A DNA stretch of 64,000 nucleotides, taken from positions 6,186,595-6,250,594 of the forward strand of contig OX387182.1 of the NCBI GenBank assembly GCA_947561395.2, written 5' to 3'. The notes beneath the pieces are model-generated. The model ran no database searches, was not told the DNA's origin, and saw only the letters and a list, made by a program, of their open reading frames with translations. The translations under genes and the position numbers were made by a program. The stretch is from Buxus sempervirens. Lineage: Eukaryota; Streptophyta; Magnoliopsida; Buxales; Buxaceae. Below, in pieces: positions 25,864 to 37,721 of this stretch; position 1 is the first letter of the stretch, and each line of letters opens with the position of its first letter.

Positions 25864-27311
25864 CTAACAACTAGATATAAAGGTGGCAAAAAAAATTAAG
25901 TCATGCTTATTTGGGCCATGATTAGGCTTTAAAATAAACTAGGGGACTACACGAGACTACTCGCGTACAAAATGTGGGCCCTCTCCACCAAAAAAAAAGT
26001 ACAAAATGTGGGCCCACTTAAATAAACAGTTCAGTAATTATAAGGGGGATTGTTTTGTTTAGAAAAGATAATGTTTGGAAAAGAAAAAGGACCTTGAGGG
26101 CATATTTCCCCCACTTCTTAAGCCAGGCTTTACCATGAATGCTGGCTCAGAGCTTAACCCGGGCTTGGGCAGTGTGGCGGCTTGTTAAATTGGCAGGATT
26201 GCAATATTGGTGAATAATTTGGAAGAGTTTTGAGTTGCTCACTTCCACTAATTGCAGATGTTATTGTACACAGGCTGCTTGCTACAGCTTTAGGTATATA
26301 CAAGCTTCCATTGATATTCCAAGACAAATCCCAGCTGACCAGTATTACGTTTAACTGCAAATGAAAGAAAGATGAGTGAGTGTTAACCTAGTTGGGATAT
26401 GCTCATACTATAGTGATGCAGTATTATTTGTGTAAGTGTATTATGTTTTATTTGTAAAGTTGTACTTGTACTTGTAATAATTAATTTATTAACATTTTTT
26501 TAGCAAAATCTATCCCATTATATGTAAGACAATTTTGTGAATAATAGACATATTTTTCAGAATTTTTTTATGATTTTTTACCATTTTTTTCCCTATTTTT
26601 CTTGGTTTTCTTTTAAAAAAAAGGGTGCTGGCCCGTTACGCCTGCCATGCCTGGCTCGGCATGGCACGACCTAGCCCTGGGCATGCCGCAGGCTGGGTTG
26701 TGCCTCTGTATAAGGCCAATGGACCAGACGTGTCGCAGCCCGCCCGGCGTGCCCTAAACAGGCCCAGGCCGGCTCGTTAAGCACCCCTATTGAGCGGTGC
26801 AGCCACTATCAATGTTGGATGGTGCCTTGCGTAAATTGTTTAAACAATACTAATTGCTTGCTGAGAGACAACTGAATTTATGAACTCCAAATTTGAATTA
26901 CCGGCATAGAAATGCCCAGATGGCGAGCCGAGCCTCAGTTGAGCTGCATACCCTCATCTACTTTAGAAAAAGGTATTTAGCTGGGCCATTTTGTTTTTTC
27001 CTATTTTTAGTTGACCTTTTCGGAACTACTCCAGCTCCTTGTTCTTTCATTAACATAATGTGTAATCTTTCTCTTGCAGACCAACAGATGCGGAAGCCAG
27101 AATAGTGAAGATAAGATCAAATGGTTTTATTGTCTTCACACCTAAGCAAGCCTTCAAAATATCTTGTCCTTTTTTTGTTCTCCCTAATTTTTTAAGAGTT
27201 TTTTTTTCTCTAGTTCAAACTCGATAATCTTCCAGAAATTTAAATTTTTATAGTAAATTGATTATGGCCTAAGTTTTTCATGGAAATGAAAATACATTTA
27301 TGATGATCTTT
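25864..27311. other. Intergenic DNA
   Basis: No gene recognised. It holds a GC-rich patch at 26630-26790 (GGCTCGGCATGGCACGACC) that resembles the body of a plant MITE, but I could not delimit it. Confidence 0.4.
25965..26015. mobile_element. Tail-only retroposon insertion (poly-A flanked by a 17-bp duplication)
   Basis: GTACAAAATGTGGGCCC occurs at 25965-25981 and 25999-26015, separated by TCTCCACC plus nine A. This is a minimal target-primed insertion in the opposite orientation to the one at 15698. Confidence 0.65.
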
Positions 27312-27564
27312 TGTAAAATCCCGACCCGGATTATATCTTAATTATTAAGATTAATTATCTAAAGTGTGATTATTAGACTAATTAAGTACTTGTGTTATGA
27401 AGATGAAGTAGATGTGGATTATTCTTGAGGATTTAGAGGAATCAATTGAACTTTATGAAGGCTATTGAGGTAAGTTTAATTAATGTTATTTCTAAATTCC
27501 AATTCTCTAAGATACTCTCCAATTAGCTTAAATGAATTGGAAATCAAATTCTGAAACATTAGAC

Positions 27565-28710
27565 TTATGTGTACCTAGAGTAATTCCCAAGTATACCCAT
27601 GGTACCCCAAAGTTTACCCCAGGTACCCTCTCGGATAACACTAGTGTATACCCATGTATACCCCAAAATACTCCCAAGAATACTTAAAGTAACTCCTAAG
27701 AGTAACCAAGGTACCTCCCAAATATACCTTAAGTATCTCCCAAAAATACCCAAATAACCTCTCAAGTATACCCCAGGTACCCCACTTCTATACCCAAGGT
27801 ACCACCCAAGTGTTACTTAAAGTACCCCTCAATTATACCTAAGGTACCCCACTTGTATCCCTAAGGTATCCTACTTTAATTGCCTAAAGTACCCCTGTGT
27901 TTACCTAAGGTATCATCTTGTGTTTGCCTAAGGTACCCATGTGTTTGCCTAAGGTATCCCCACATGTATACCTAAAGTACCCCTTATATTACCTAAAGCA
28001 CCTCACTCATATTGACTAAGGTACCCCACTGTTTTTCTCAAAGTACCCCATTCGAATACCTAAAGTACCCCCTAATTATACCTAAGATACCTCATTTGTA
28101 TTGCCTAAGGTATCTCTTTATTTTAACTAAGGTACCCTACTATCTTACTTGAAGTACCCCTTGTTTAGCTAAGGTACATTCCCTTATACAGCTAGAGGTA
28201 CCCCCTTTATATAACTAAAGTACCTCCAACATATCTAAGGTACAACCCCTATATTACCTAGGGTACACCATTGTATTTCCTAGAGGTACTCCTCTCATAT
28301 AAGTAAAGTACCCCCACTGTTTTACCTAGGGTACACCCCCTATATAGCCAAAGTACCCCCTTTGTATAACTAAAGTAACCCCTATATAAGTAAGGTTACC
28401 CCCATTATTTTGCCTAAGGTATAACCCATTATATAGTTAAGTACCCTCTTCAATATAACTGAGGTACACCCCCCTAAGCTTATCTAAAGTTTATTCTTTA
28501 GAATGACGAAGGTAAATCCCTTGAAACATCAAGGTACCTCCTCAAATAACTAAAGTACCCCTCATATAACTAAGGTACCCTTCTGTGTTAACTGAGGTAC
28601 ACCTCCCAAGCATTCCTAAAGCATGCCTTTTGAAGTGGCTAAAGCAAACACCCCACTTAACACTAAGGTACCTCTGGTATGCCTTAAGTACACCCTAGGG
28701 TTTAGTTGAA
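27565..28710. repeat. Degenerate ~20-bp minisatellite (GGTACCCC-type)
   Basis: More than fifty imperfect units of the form CCTAAGGTACCCCACTTGTA or CCTAAAGTACCCC run for about 1.15 kb in the 5' part of the LTR-like element, upstream of its TATA box. Confidence 0.9.
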
Positions 28711-30215
28711 TAAAAGCCTTATTTATGGCCAGATTTGAAAGACCCAAAACTTGGGCATATAAAAGGATGCCCTAATTTCTAATTAAGTGTTTGAGAACAC
28801 TTCCTCTTGTTTTGATCGTATAGAACAAGAGAGAGAGTTGTGGGAGCTTGCTTCAAAGCTTCAAGAAGAAGGAGAAGAAGAGGAGAGCTAGGAGAGGAGG
28901 TTGCTTCTCTATTAACAAGTAAGTAGCAAACCCTTCCAAACAAAATGAATTACCAACTTTCGTATTCTCTCTCTCTAGGGTTTGGTTTATTTGATGAAAT
29001 GATCTTGCATGATGGTTTTGATTTCTAAAATTCGTAGGGTTTTGATTGTATGATGATCTTGGTTATTTTTCTATTGATTTGCCATGGACTTCCAACTCTA
29101 TTGATCCTATTTTATATTAGGGTTTGAGATTTGTGTCTTGAATGAGGTTTCATGTGTTTGATTTGTGTTCATGTAGATTTGAGATGAATCTTTGTTTCAG
29201 AAGATGTTTTTAAGTGTATTGGGATGTTTTGTGATCACCTACTTTGATGTTGGAAATGTTGAAAATGATTTCTATGAGTTGTGTGTTGAAAATAGCCAAA
29301 ATTTCGTAAGAACCCGAGCCGACGATTAATCCTGGAGATTGGCGATTAATCCTGAGCCAAGACCCCTAAAAATCAGATTCTGTTAAAGTAAATCGCGAAT
29401 CAGGATTAATCACCCAGGGTTAATCGCGACCTTAGCGCGCGAACGTTGAACTTACCACGCGCGCGCTGGCTTTGATTTACCCTTTAGCGCGCGAATTCTA
29501 AACTTCAACGCGCGAACGTTAACCCCAGTCTTTATCCCAACGCTCGAACGTTGCCTTGACTATGCCTTTAACGCCCGAACGTTGAACCTTGTTTTTGAGA
29601 ACTCTTCACCCTCTTTCTCTCCAACCATTTTCCAAACCACCTCAGCCTCTTGTACAACACCCTTATTTCCATGAGTAAATGTCCTGTGTATTTATTGCTC
29701 CATTTACTTAAGTCTTTACATGTAAATAAGGTTTTACCCCCCATTTGGAACCAATAAAAATACTCCCAGGGCCCAATTCCCAACCAATAAAAAGTCAACT
29801 TTCCAGTTTGTGCCTAAATTTCCAGTTTTCCTGATTTTCAAATAAGAACACTTTTTGAGTTTGATATACAAATGAGTGATTCAGAAGCCCAGAAATTTCT
29901 AAATGATTTGTATACCCTCCAATAGACTACAACCAGAAAATGAGCCCCAAAATCCTTGTAGATTTGTCTAGAAAAATTCGACACCAAAAAGTCAACGTTT
30001 TCAACCAGACTTAGAATATTTTTTAGGTCCAAAACTTTTTGTCTTGGAATCCATTGAATTTTGGTATGGTGACTTATTTTCAATTTGAAAGATCAACCCA
30101 CTCATCAAAAATGTGTTTTGAGGATTTTATGACCTTCGTTTTGATTAGCTTGGATTTATGAAAGCGATGTCGAAAAACTCTTATATGACTTGACAAGGCT
30201 TTTGGCTTATGGTTT

Positions 30216-30365
30216 TATTGGCAGTGGATGGGGAATTCCACTTGCCCTTGGTATGGACTGGTAGTGGATGGGGAATTCCACTTGGTCTCGGTTGATTCAA
30301 TAGTGGATGGGGAATTCCACTTGGCCTTGGTTGATTTAATAGTGGATGGGGAATTCCACTTGGCT
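30216..30365. repeat. Four tandem ~40-bp units (GTGGATGGGGAATTCCACTT)
   Basis: The 20-mer GTGGATGGGGAATTCCACTT appears four times at about 40-bp spacing, each followed by a variable GG(C/T)CT(C/T)GGTTGATT spacer. A diverged fifth unit lies near 30610. Inside the LTR-like element. Confidence 0.85.
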
Positions 30366-31497
30366 TTGGTTTAAGCACTGGTTTTACTCTTTGATTTGAT
30401 TGGTTTGGTTTAAATTGTGAGTCGTCTAATTGGACTTTGTTCTTAGTGTGGATCCACAGTGAGTCTAATTAGTGTGTTGGTATTGGCTTGTTAGCTTTAA
30501 TTGCCTTATCCATATAGCATTCCACTGTAGGGAATCAGTGAGGCATTCTCGGGGAACAGAAGGCTGCGGCAACCCCCCGTCGCGGGGAACCGGTGGGAGT
30601 CCTTGCGATTCATCGAGCAGTGGGTGGGGAATCCCACTTAGTCTAGATCCTTGGTTAGGTTGACTACTTGCCAGCCCATACGTGGGTACTCCGCTTGCTG
30701 AGATGTCCTTAGCTAGGCTTCTCTCTGTAAGTCGTGTAGGTGGCAATGGATACTGGTCATTAATCTAATTTACAGACATGCTAACCACGAGTCCTAACAA
30801 GACACGTTTACAATATTTGATCTTATTCGTTGATTTGATTTCCTGAGTTACTTGATTGAGATATTTGGATTGGAATTTCTTTTATATCCGATTGAACTGT
30901 TTTGGTTTTCATTTAGTACTATATAATTGTGAATATCATCATAATGTTATAAAAACTGCATAAACTGTTTCTCTACATGCATGTTTGTTGCTTACTGGGA
31001 CTTTAAGTCTCACGTGTGTTTTGTTTTACCGGATTTGCTTTCAGATCCACTTGGAGCCGCGTACTGGAGCAGTTATTGAGGGTGAGCTTGAGTAAAGGCT
31101 AGAGGGCTACCATTTCTACCTGTGGTAGGGTTCTTATTATGATGATGTATTTTGTCTTGGGGATTGTATATGGGATGTAAATATTATTTTTGGACCTATA
31201 CTCTTGGAAGAATCTTTTATACTTATTTGTATATTTTGGGAAGATCATTGTGAATGGTTAATTGCCTTAGTTGTATTTTGTTCACATGTATATCATGTTT
31301 TGGAGATTATAGTACAGATGATCTTTTGATTATATGGAAAATTTTTATTTCATGCTTCTTTAGTCATGCACTCTGATAATTACATTGTAATTGCCCAGGA
31401 AATTGTGTTTATCAGGTTCTATTGGGCCCATAAGTAAGTCTCGGGTACGGGTTGGTGCTGTAATAGGACAGACTCGGATCTGGGGTGATACATCTTT

Positions 31498-32050
31498 GGC
31501 TCTGCATATTAATATATCTATGCAGGTATGGCATAGAAGGCCCTGTCTACTAGACACCAAGAGGAGAGAAGGGGGGTGGTTAAGAAGATGGATGGAAGCG
31601 TGAGCTTCAGCGTTTTGCAGACGGTAAGAATCCACATGGAAGTTGCGGAGCCCCAGCCTAATCGACCGAAGCTCCAGCTCACCCTCATCTAAGGATTAGA
31701 ACACATCTGGAGTGGCAGAACCATTTCAGAAAGGATATTTAATCGGTAAATATGTAAATTTGATGTATGAGTTCCTTTTATACCTTTATTATTTTTTAAA
31801 TTATTTCAGGGTGGTAGAAGCAGAGTTGTTGTAGCTAAATTAATTGTATTAGTCTTTGAAGCAAGCTGTGGCAATAGTTAGATGATAAAATTAGAAAAGC
31901 TTTAAAAAACATGTGTATTCTGTTAAGGATTCATAACCACGACTCCTAAATCTTCTATTATTAATAACCTTCAATGAATTCTTTTTACTATTTATCCTTA
32001 TTATACCATTAAGGATATTACTGCAAACTGTGGCTTCTCTCTATCTAGCG
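31498..32050. other. Intergenic DNA
   Basis: No recognisable gene or repeat. Confidence 0.35.
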
Positions 32051-32402
32051 TTCCCTAATAAACTTCGATTTTGCGGCAGTAATTTACCGCCGCTCATTAA
32101 GTCATTAATGGCGGAAAATACCGCCGGTAATTGTTTATTTAACAACCGACGATAACTTACCGCCGTTCATTGTTTTTATCAGTGGCGATACGCGTTCTGC
32201 CGCTAATAGTCATGAGCGGCGGTAAATTACCGCTGAAAATACATGTGTCACCATTTCTCCGCTCTTTAGAGGCAGTAAGGTCTTACCACCACTATTTGCG
32301 TCTGTAATTCCTTCACCGTCGACCCTTTCACTAGTTGTCAATCATACCGCCGCTATTTCATTTAGCGGTGGTAATGATGCTTTTAGTGACGTTTTTGTAG
32401 TG
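32051..32402. mobile_element. CACTA-type element end (truncated)
   Basis: Read on the minus strand it starts CACTACAAAAACGTCACTAA and continues with repeated ACCGCCGCTA-type subterminal motifs in both orientations, typical of plant CACTA elements and their MITEs. The opposite CACTA end was not found. Confidence 0.55.
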
Positions 32403-32529
32403 ACGTTATGTCTTAGAAAGTTAAATAAAAAAGCTTTCACCCAATCCGAAGATAATAGAAAGAATTAAAACAAAACAAAACACAATAGAAAGTAGTATAT
32501 TTTGAAAATCTTGCGCGCCTTTAAAGATT

Positions 32530-32957
32530 GGGTTACACTTACCTCCCTTGATGTATGCTATAATTACACTTAGCTCCCTTGAGGTTTCTGAAATAACACT
32601 TTCCCCCCTTGAGATTTATGTATGGGTCAAAATAATACTCTTTCATTGAAGTTTCCATCAAAACAATAATGATAGTTGGTAAAATAATTTAAACTGGACA
32701 AGATTACCCCCATTTAAGTTAAATGATAGTTATGCCTTAGGCCATTAAAATTTTTGTTCTCATCTTTATGAAGGGGTAATCTTGTCCAGTTAAAATTATT
32801 TTACTAACAATCACTACTGTTTTGACGGAAACTTCAATGAAAGAATATTATTTTGATCCATACACAAATCTCAAGGGGGAAAAGTGTTATTTCAGAAACC
32901 TCAAGGGAGGTAAGTGTAATTATAGCATATCTCAAGGGAGGTGAGTGTAATTTACCC
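32530..32957. mobile_element. Mutator-type foldback MITE
   Basis: Inverted arms of ~200 bp. The left begins GGGTTACACTTACCTCCC and the right end, reversed, begins GGGTAAATTACACTCACCTC. Perfect 9-bp target duplication TTAAAGATT (32521-32529, 32958-32966). 428 bp, non-coding. Confidence 0.92.
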
Positions 32958-33387
32958 TTAAAGATTTAACTAATCTAAGGACCCCTAAGATAAGCATACA
33001 ATATTTATGAAGTCTGCGATTATTTTAGTTTACTGTTGTCTATGTTATAGTATGTGTGTCATTTTATGCCCTAAGGCTATGTAAGACCTTTAAAATTCTT
33101 GACTTTGTGAGCTCCTTAGTTGAAAAATATTCTTTTACACAAATTTTAGTGAGAAGTTTATTTGACTTTCCTTTTCTATAAACTGTATCAAAACAATTAC
33201 GACTATGTTTGGTTAAGTGGTAGACAATAGGAAGGAAGGTAAAAGAATACTTTCTTTCACCTTGGAAGGAAAATTCGATCACAAGAGCCGCACCCTTGTA
33301 AATAAATTTGCAAAATGTTGTTCCAAGCGACGGCTGTTGCGGCTCCCTTGGTCTCAAATAGGTAACAATTACAGACATCAAACAGCT

Positions 33388-33812
33388 GTGTCATGGTACC
33401 TGCATTGACAACACTCCGGGATGATTATTCTACTCTTTTTCATTCATTTTTAAGTATAAAAAGAACTAAGGACTGTGTCTGCTTCCTTGACTATTACTTA
33501 CCAATATTCATGGTTGGTGGTAGGGTAAATTGTATCATTAAGACATATCGATACAATGGATCAATTGGAAGGAAACCAAGCTCACCGGCTGCTTTTACCA
33601 CACCGATTCCGATCAGGGGAAGGATCATGTATCGCATGCAAATGACCACAATAATGCCTTCCAATTTATATTAACTTCAATATAAATAGGTAGGCATAAG
33701 ACTTGTGATCAGCAAAAGAAGCTTACCATGAAATAATGTCTTGGAGTGTTAGTCTTAGCCAGACTTGCAAACATGAGTGAAGGAGTGAACACTATGAACA
33801 CGATCTGCATAG
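33388..33812 (-). pseudogene. PILS: PIN-LIKES (PILS) auxin transport facilitator, broken
   Basis: The minus strand carries three pieces of a PILS protein (ER-membrane auxin carrier): 33812-33724 (IVFIVFTPSLMFASLAKTN; N-terminal membrane helix), about 33665-33489 (MRYMILPLIGIGVVKAAGEL and PLYRYVLMIQFTLPPTMNI; C-terminal helices) and about 33411-33388 (GTMTQLFDV, after a good acceptor). The central loop and several helices between the first and second pieces are missing, with only ~58 bp between them. After TQLFDV the conserved C-terminus is absent. It is a deletion derivative and not functional. Confidence 0.75.
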
Positions 33813-34390
33813 CCAAAGAGTTGTCATAAGAAGAAATTAATTAATCAAGCGCGCGTATAACTGCATTATTGCTCCAGGACTATAACTGCACTGATTCAGT
33901 GGAAGGAAGATCAAAAGAGCTCTTATGAAGCATTTGTACAGAACAATAAATTACACAGATCACTATGCTCGCAATAAAAACCAACAAAAATATCATTAAT
34001 GATCTACTTATTCACTATGTTCTTTTATCTTATATCTATTTTTATGCATACAACCTATGTTTTGCGTGGTGCCCATTATTTGATTGTGCCTCTCAACCAG
34101 AAATTCTACCAAGGATAGTATTTTATCAACACCAGAACACCCAGATATGGACTTTCTTGAACAGGTGAATAACAAGCCCAAATTAATTAAGATCTGATAT
34201 TCTCTCCTCACTTCAGAATTTGTCGGAAACAAGCTTTCTGTAAAATCTTTTCCAATTGCTCATTAATTTGATCCATGAAAAATAAGATGATATGAGATGT
34301 GACAGATGTGGAAGAAAAAATCTCCATCCAGTACCATTTCTATTCCACCATAGAAGGTGCAGGCTACTAGATAAATTAAGTGTGAAGCAT

Positions 34391-34562
34391 CACTTCCTGT
34401 GGTGGCTTTATCTGCAGCCCTTAAGTGAAGCCTCCACAGGATGCAAATACGTGTCCTGCTGCTGGAAACTACTAGTTGCGTGTTTTCATCCATAGGACAC
34501 GTGTTTGCATCCTGTGAAGGCTTCATTTAAGGACTGCAAATAGAGCCACCACAGGAAGTGAA
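34391..34562. mobile_element. Short foldback MITE
   Basis: Inverted arms of ~66 bp: CACTTCCTGTGGTGGCTTTA on the left, reverse complement of TAGAGCCACCACAGGAAGTG on the right, with central GGACACGTGTTTGCATCC. Non-coding; no clear target duplication. Confidence 0.7.
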
Positions 34563-36497
34563 TTGCTCTTTCCCGTAATTAAAGATTGAGCTAAAATTTT
34601 AGTTAATTGTTACTTTGAGTTTCAAGTCCTCTGAATAACATGTGCAGTTTGTGTAAGCGTGCACCCAACCTCCGTTGCTAGGTTTCATTTTTTTTATCCT
34701 TAGAACTCTAAGCCTCCAAACCACTTGGAAGTAACCCATGGGAACCAACTCCCATGGTTACTTATTTTTATTTTTTACTTTTCAAAAGATACCTTTCAAC
34801 AATTTCTTATTCCTCATATGTGGGAACATTTTTATCTACCTACGTGTGCATCTTTCTGGTTTTCATTAATGGAAACATAAGTCCCCTCCCACCCTAATAA
34901 AAAATTGTAAAAATCTCAATATCATACCTTGCACATGCAGCCTAGCTAGTCGCTTCTCCACCATTAGTAAAAGATAAAAGCAATTCTACCTGCTCAAAAA
35001 AAATTCAGAATCATCGATTTATAAGCAAGTTTTGAGAGCAACTTAAAGCATCTCAGCAAGGCAATCTTCCCGTTCCGAACAACAACAGCAATTTTTTTGC
35101 CAGCCTTAAAAGCTCTTCTCGCAATAGTTGATGAAAAGCATCCCAAGTTACCAAAAATACGAATACCCAATAGCCTCACATCAAAGGATGTTTGTGATTA
35201 AGCTGCTTTACCTCCAAATCATTACAAGAACTCACACTTGAAAGCCATACACCGAAATTTAGCGAAGGCCAAAGCTCTCAATTCAACATCGCTCGTATAA
35301 AAGTATCCTCACTCGAATCACTCTCTTAAGCAGTTCTACACGGTTTGGTATGTTTGCCTCCGGAGCGAAACGCATCTGCGAGTCAGAGAAGGATTGGATT
35401 TGCGAAAAGCCTGTCTTCTTCTGGAACTAATGCAAATGGGTCATGTCTATGACCCATTTGCATAATTGTCTCAATGGGTAGACCGAGTTTTTCTTTGATC
35501 GACGCCCTTTCTCGAGTTCCATGCTCCATTTACAGTCTCTCTCTCCATCGATCCTTATGTCCTTCACAGTCTCTTTCTCCACCTTCTGACCGTTATTGAT
35601 TTATATGGGTTCGCATCCTCTACAAAGACGCTGCACTTATTCGTGATGCTACAATAACTTCTTGCCGCGTTCTCATCTTTCTTGGAGAGATTCTCTCTCT
35701 TCCTTCTTTTTTTTTTTTTTATCATTCTTCCGCATTTTAAAACAGTGGCATCCCGTTTTACAACTCTCTCTCATTTTTCCTCAGTTTACTTCTTCCCAAG
35801 AATCGTCTCACTCATATCTACATCCCATCTCCTTATTTTCCCCGAAGTTTCTTTCAAATGTGGCAACCCCTGTTCTGTAGAAGCTTTGGTTTGTGGAAAT
35901 AACCGGTTCAGTTCGGAGCAGTTGGAAAAAAAAAAGAAGAGGAAATTTGAGAAAACGATGAGCTGCGGTGATTGAAGGAGAGAGGGAGACAAGCAGAGAC
36001 AAACACCGTGCTGGGCACGTTAGGACGGGCCCCGCGTTTTCTCGCCGTTCATTGAGAACGGGAGGATCCCATCTCCACTGTCGTCGAACATCTTCTCCGG
36101 CGACACTGGTAGTTTCCTTTAATTTTTTTTTCTTCTTCCTTCCTTTTTCTCGTGGTTTTTGCGTAGGTTTTGCTTTATTTTGTATTCGATTTTCTTTTTC
36201 TGATGACAAGTCGCAACTCCTTTTTATAGGAATAATGGGTAAAAACGCAGAAACGGCAGTAGCAGGACTTTGGCTCTAGAACTTGTCCTCGGCTCTAGTA
36301 TGAGAGAATCTTAAAACCCAAGCCAGAATTAGAAGACTCGCCAAGCAAAATCTCCAATAATTTTTTTCTTTTTTATGGTCATGATTGGCGTTTCTTTCAG
36401 TTTCCCTCCTGGAACTTGATCTTTCCATGTCATACCTCATTTGTGCTGGCAGAAGAAAACCAGGTCAAACTTTGTAAGATTCTGAACCTGAAGCCAG
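34563..36497. other. PORR upstream region
   Basis: No protein gene recognised up to about 35640. From there to 36497 the DNA looks like promoter and 5'UTR: pyrimidine-rich, with a plausible donor after CGGCGACACTG at about 36108 suggesting a leader intron. Confidence 0.4.
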
Positions 36498-37721
36498 ATG
36501 AGCAGCCATAAAAACCTCAAAAAATTGCTACTTTGCTTTAATAGATCACTCCTTTACGGAAAACAACCGAGTTGCATATACACTCAAAAGCTCAGTTACG
36601 TACAGGTGAAGATGAAATGGAAGAAAGACTCATTCTATGATTCCCTTGAAACCATCCATAGCTCTCCAGAGCTCAAACCTCTAATAGCTCTCAAGAACCG
36701 TATTGTCAATGAACCAGACGGCTGTATCCCAATTTCATCTATCTCAAAGAAAGGGCTTCAATTGGGCTTAGGAGGCACCAGAGTTGCTAGCTTTCTTCGG
36801 AAATACCCATATGTTTTTGAAGAATTTACGGGCCCAAGATATAATTTGCCTTGGTTTAGACTAACCCAGGATGCTGTTGCTCTAGATAGAGAAGAGCAGG
36901 ATGTTTACAGAGACCAAAGATTAGATCTTCTTGTAAGGTTGAAGAAGATGATACTGATGACCAAGGAAAAGAAGCTCCCATTGAAGATAATACATGGGAT
37001 GCAATGGTATTTGGGATTGTCAGATGATTTCTTGCAAAACTTGGAAGTGAATCTTGATTCTTCTTTTAAATTTGTTGAAATGGAAGATGAGCTTCAAGGA
37101 CTGGTTGTTGATCCTGAGGAGAAAATATTATCTACATTTCAAAAGAACGCCTTAAAGAGAGGTTCATATTCAGAGGAATCATTAGAACCACCTTCATTTC
37201 CACTTTTCCCTTCGAAGGGTTTGAGGTTGAAGAGGAAAATCTCGAACTGGTTGGATGGATTTCAAAAGCTTCCCTATGTGTCTCCCTATGAAGATTTTTC
37301 TCATGTGAATCCAAACAGTGATGTTTCTGAGAAACGGGTTGTTGGTGTTCTCCATGAGTTGCTCAGCTTGTTTGTCACTCACTCTGTTGAGAGAAGGAAG
37401 ATACTATGCCTCCGTACTTACCTGGGATTGCCTCAGAAATTTTACAAGGCATTTGAACGACATCCTCATATGTTCTATCTGTCGTTAAGGAACAAGACCT
37501 GCACTGTCATTCTTAAAGAAGCTTACTGTGATAATTCATTTATTGAGGCTCATCCCGTTTTGGAGGTGAGGAAAAAGTATATTAGATTAATGCGGGCGTC
37601 AGAGTTGATTTTGAGGAACAGACGACAGAAGTCTTCTGAATTCGGAAATGTCAATTTGGTTGCTGATATGGATTCTGAATCTGAAAATAGAAGTCAAGCT
37701 GTGAAAGAAGGGGTTTGTTGA
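36498..37721 (+). CDS. WTF9: PORR-domain organelle RNA-splicing factor (WTF9-like)
   Basis: Single-exon 407-aa protein with a basic, Ser/Leu-rich N-terminus (MSSHKNLKKLLLCFNRSL) typical of an organelle import signal. A full PORR domain follows from about residue 38: MKWKKDSFYDSLE, VASFLRKYPYVFEEF, GPRYNLPWFRLT, GMQWYLGLSDDFL, FPLFPSKGLRLKRKI, LPYVSPYEDFSHVNP, EKRVVGVLHELLSLFV, KAFERHPHMFYLS and HPVLEVRKKYIRLM. Order and spacing match Arabidopsis WTF9, a mitochondrial protein needed to splice rpl2 and ccmFC group II introns. The ATG follows a 5'UTR-like stretch. The frame is intact and length normal. Its 3' flank is duplicated at 15928-16278. Confidence 0.9.
   Translation: MSSHKNLKKLLLCFNRSLLYGKQPSCIYTQKLSYVQVKMKWKKDSFYDSLETIHSSPELKPLIALKNRIVNEPDGCIPISSISKKGLQLGLGGTRVASFLRKYPYVFEEFTGPRYNLPWFRLTQDAVALDREEQDVYRDQRLDLLVRLKKMILMTKEKKLPLKIIHGMQWYLGLSDDFLQNLEVNLDSSFKFVEMEDELQGLVVDPEEKILSTFQKNALKRGSYSEESLEPPSFPLFPSKGLRLKRKISNWLDGFQKLPYVSPYEDFSHVNPNSDVSEKRVVGVLHELLSLFVTHSVERRKILCLRTYLGLPQKFYKAFERHPHMFYLSLRNKTCTVILKEAYCDNSFIEAHPVLEVRKKYIRLMRASELILRNRRQKSSEFGNVNLVADMDSESENRSQAVKEGVC

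Larger units (their letters stand above)
27312..31492. mobile_element. Large solo-LTR-like element (LTR retrotransposon remnant)
   Basis: It begins TGTAAAATCCCGACCCGG and ends GATCTGGGGTGATACA, with TG...CA termini. It is bounded by a 5-bp target duplication TCTTT (27307-27311 and 31493-31497). There is no gag or pol coding sequence and no second terminal repeat, so it reads as a solo LTR of about 4.2 kb. A TATA box (TATAAAAGG) at about 28759 fits an LTR promoter. Structure and ends resemble the shorter element at 51832-54391. Probably Ty3/gypsy; the lineage is uncertain. Old enough to be non-coding, but both ends are well preserved. Confidence 0.75.

Noticed and set aside
33064-33381. 105-residue minus-strand frame after the PILS remnant
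   Set aside because: It does not continue the PILS C-terminus and shows no other recognised family.
34994-35179. Minus-strand 61-residue frame upstream of the PORR gene
   Set aside because: No recognisable homology and no splice context; not supported as a gene.
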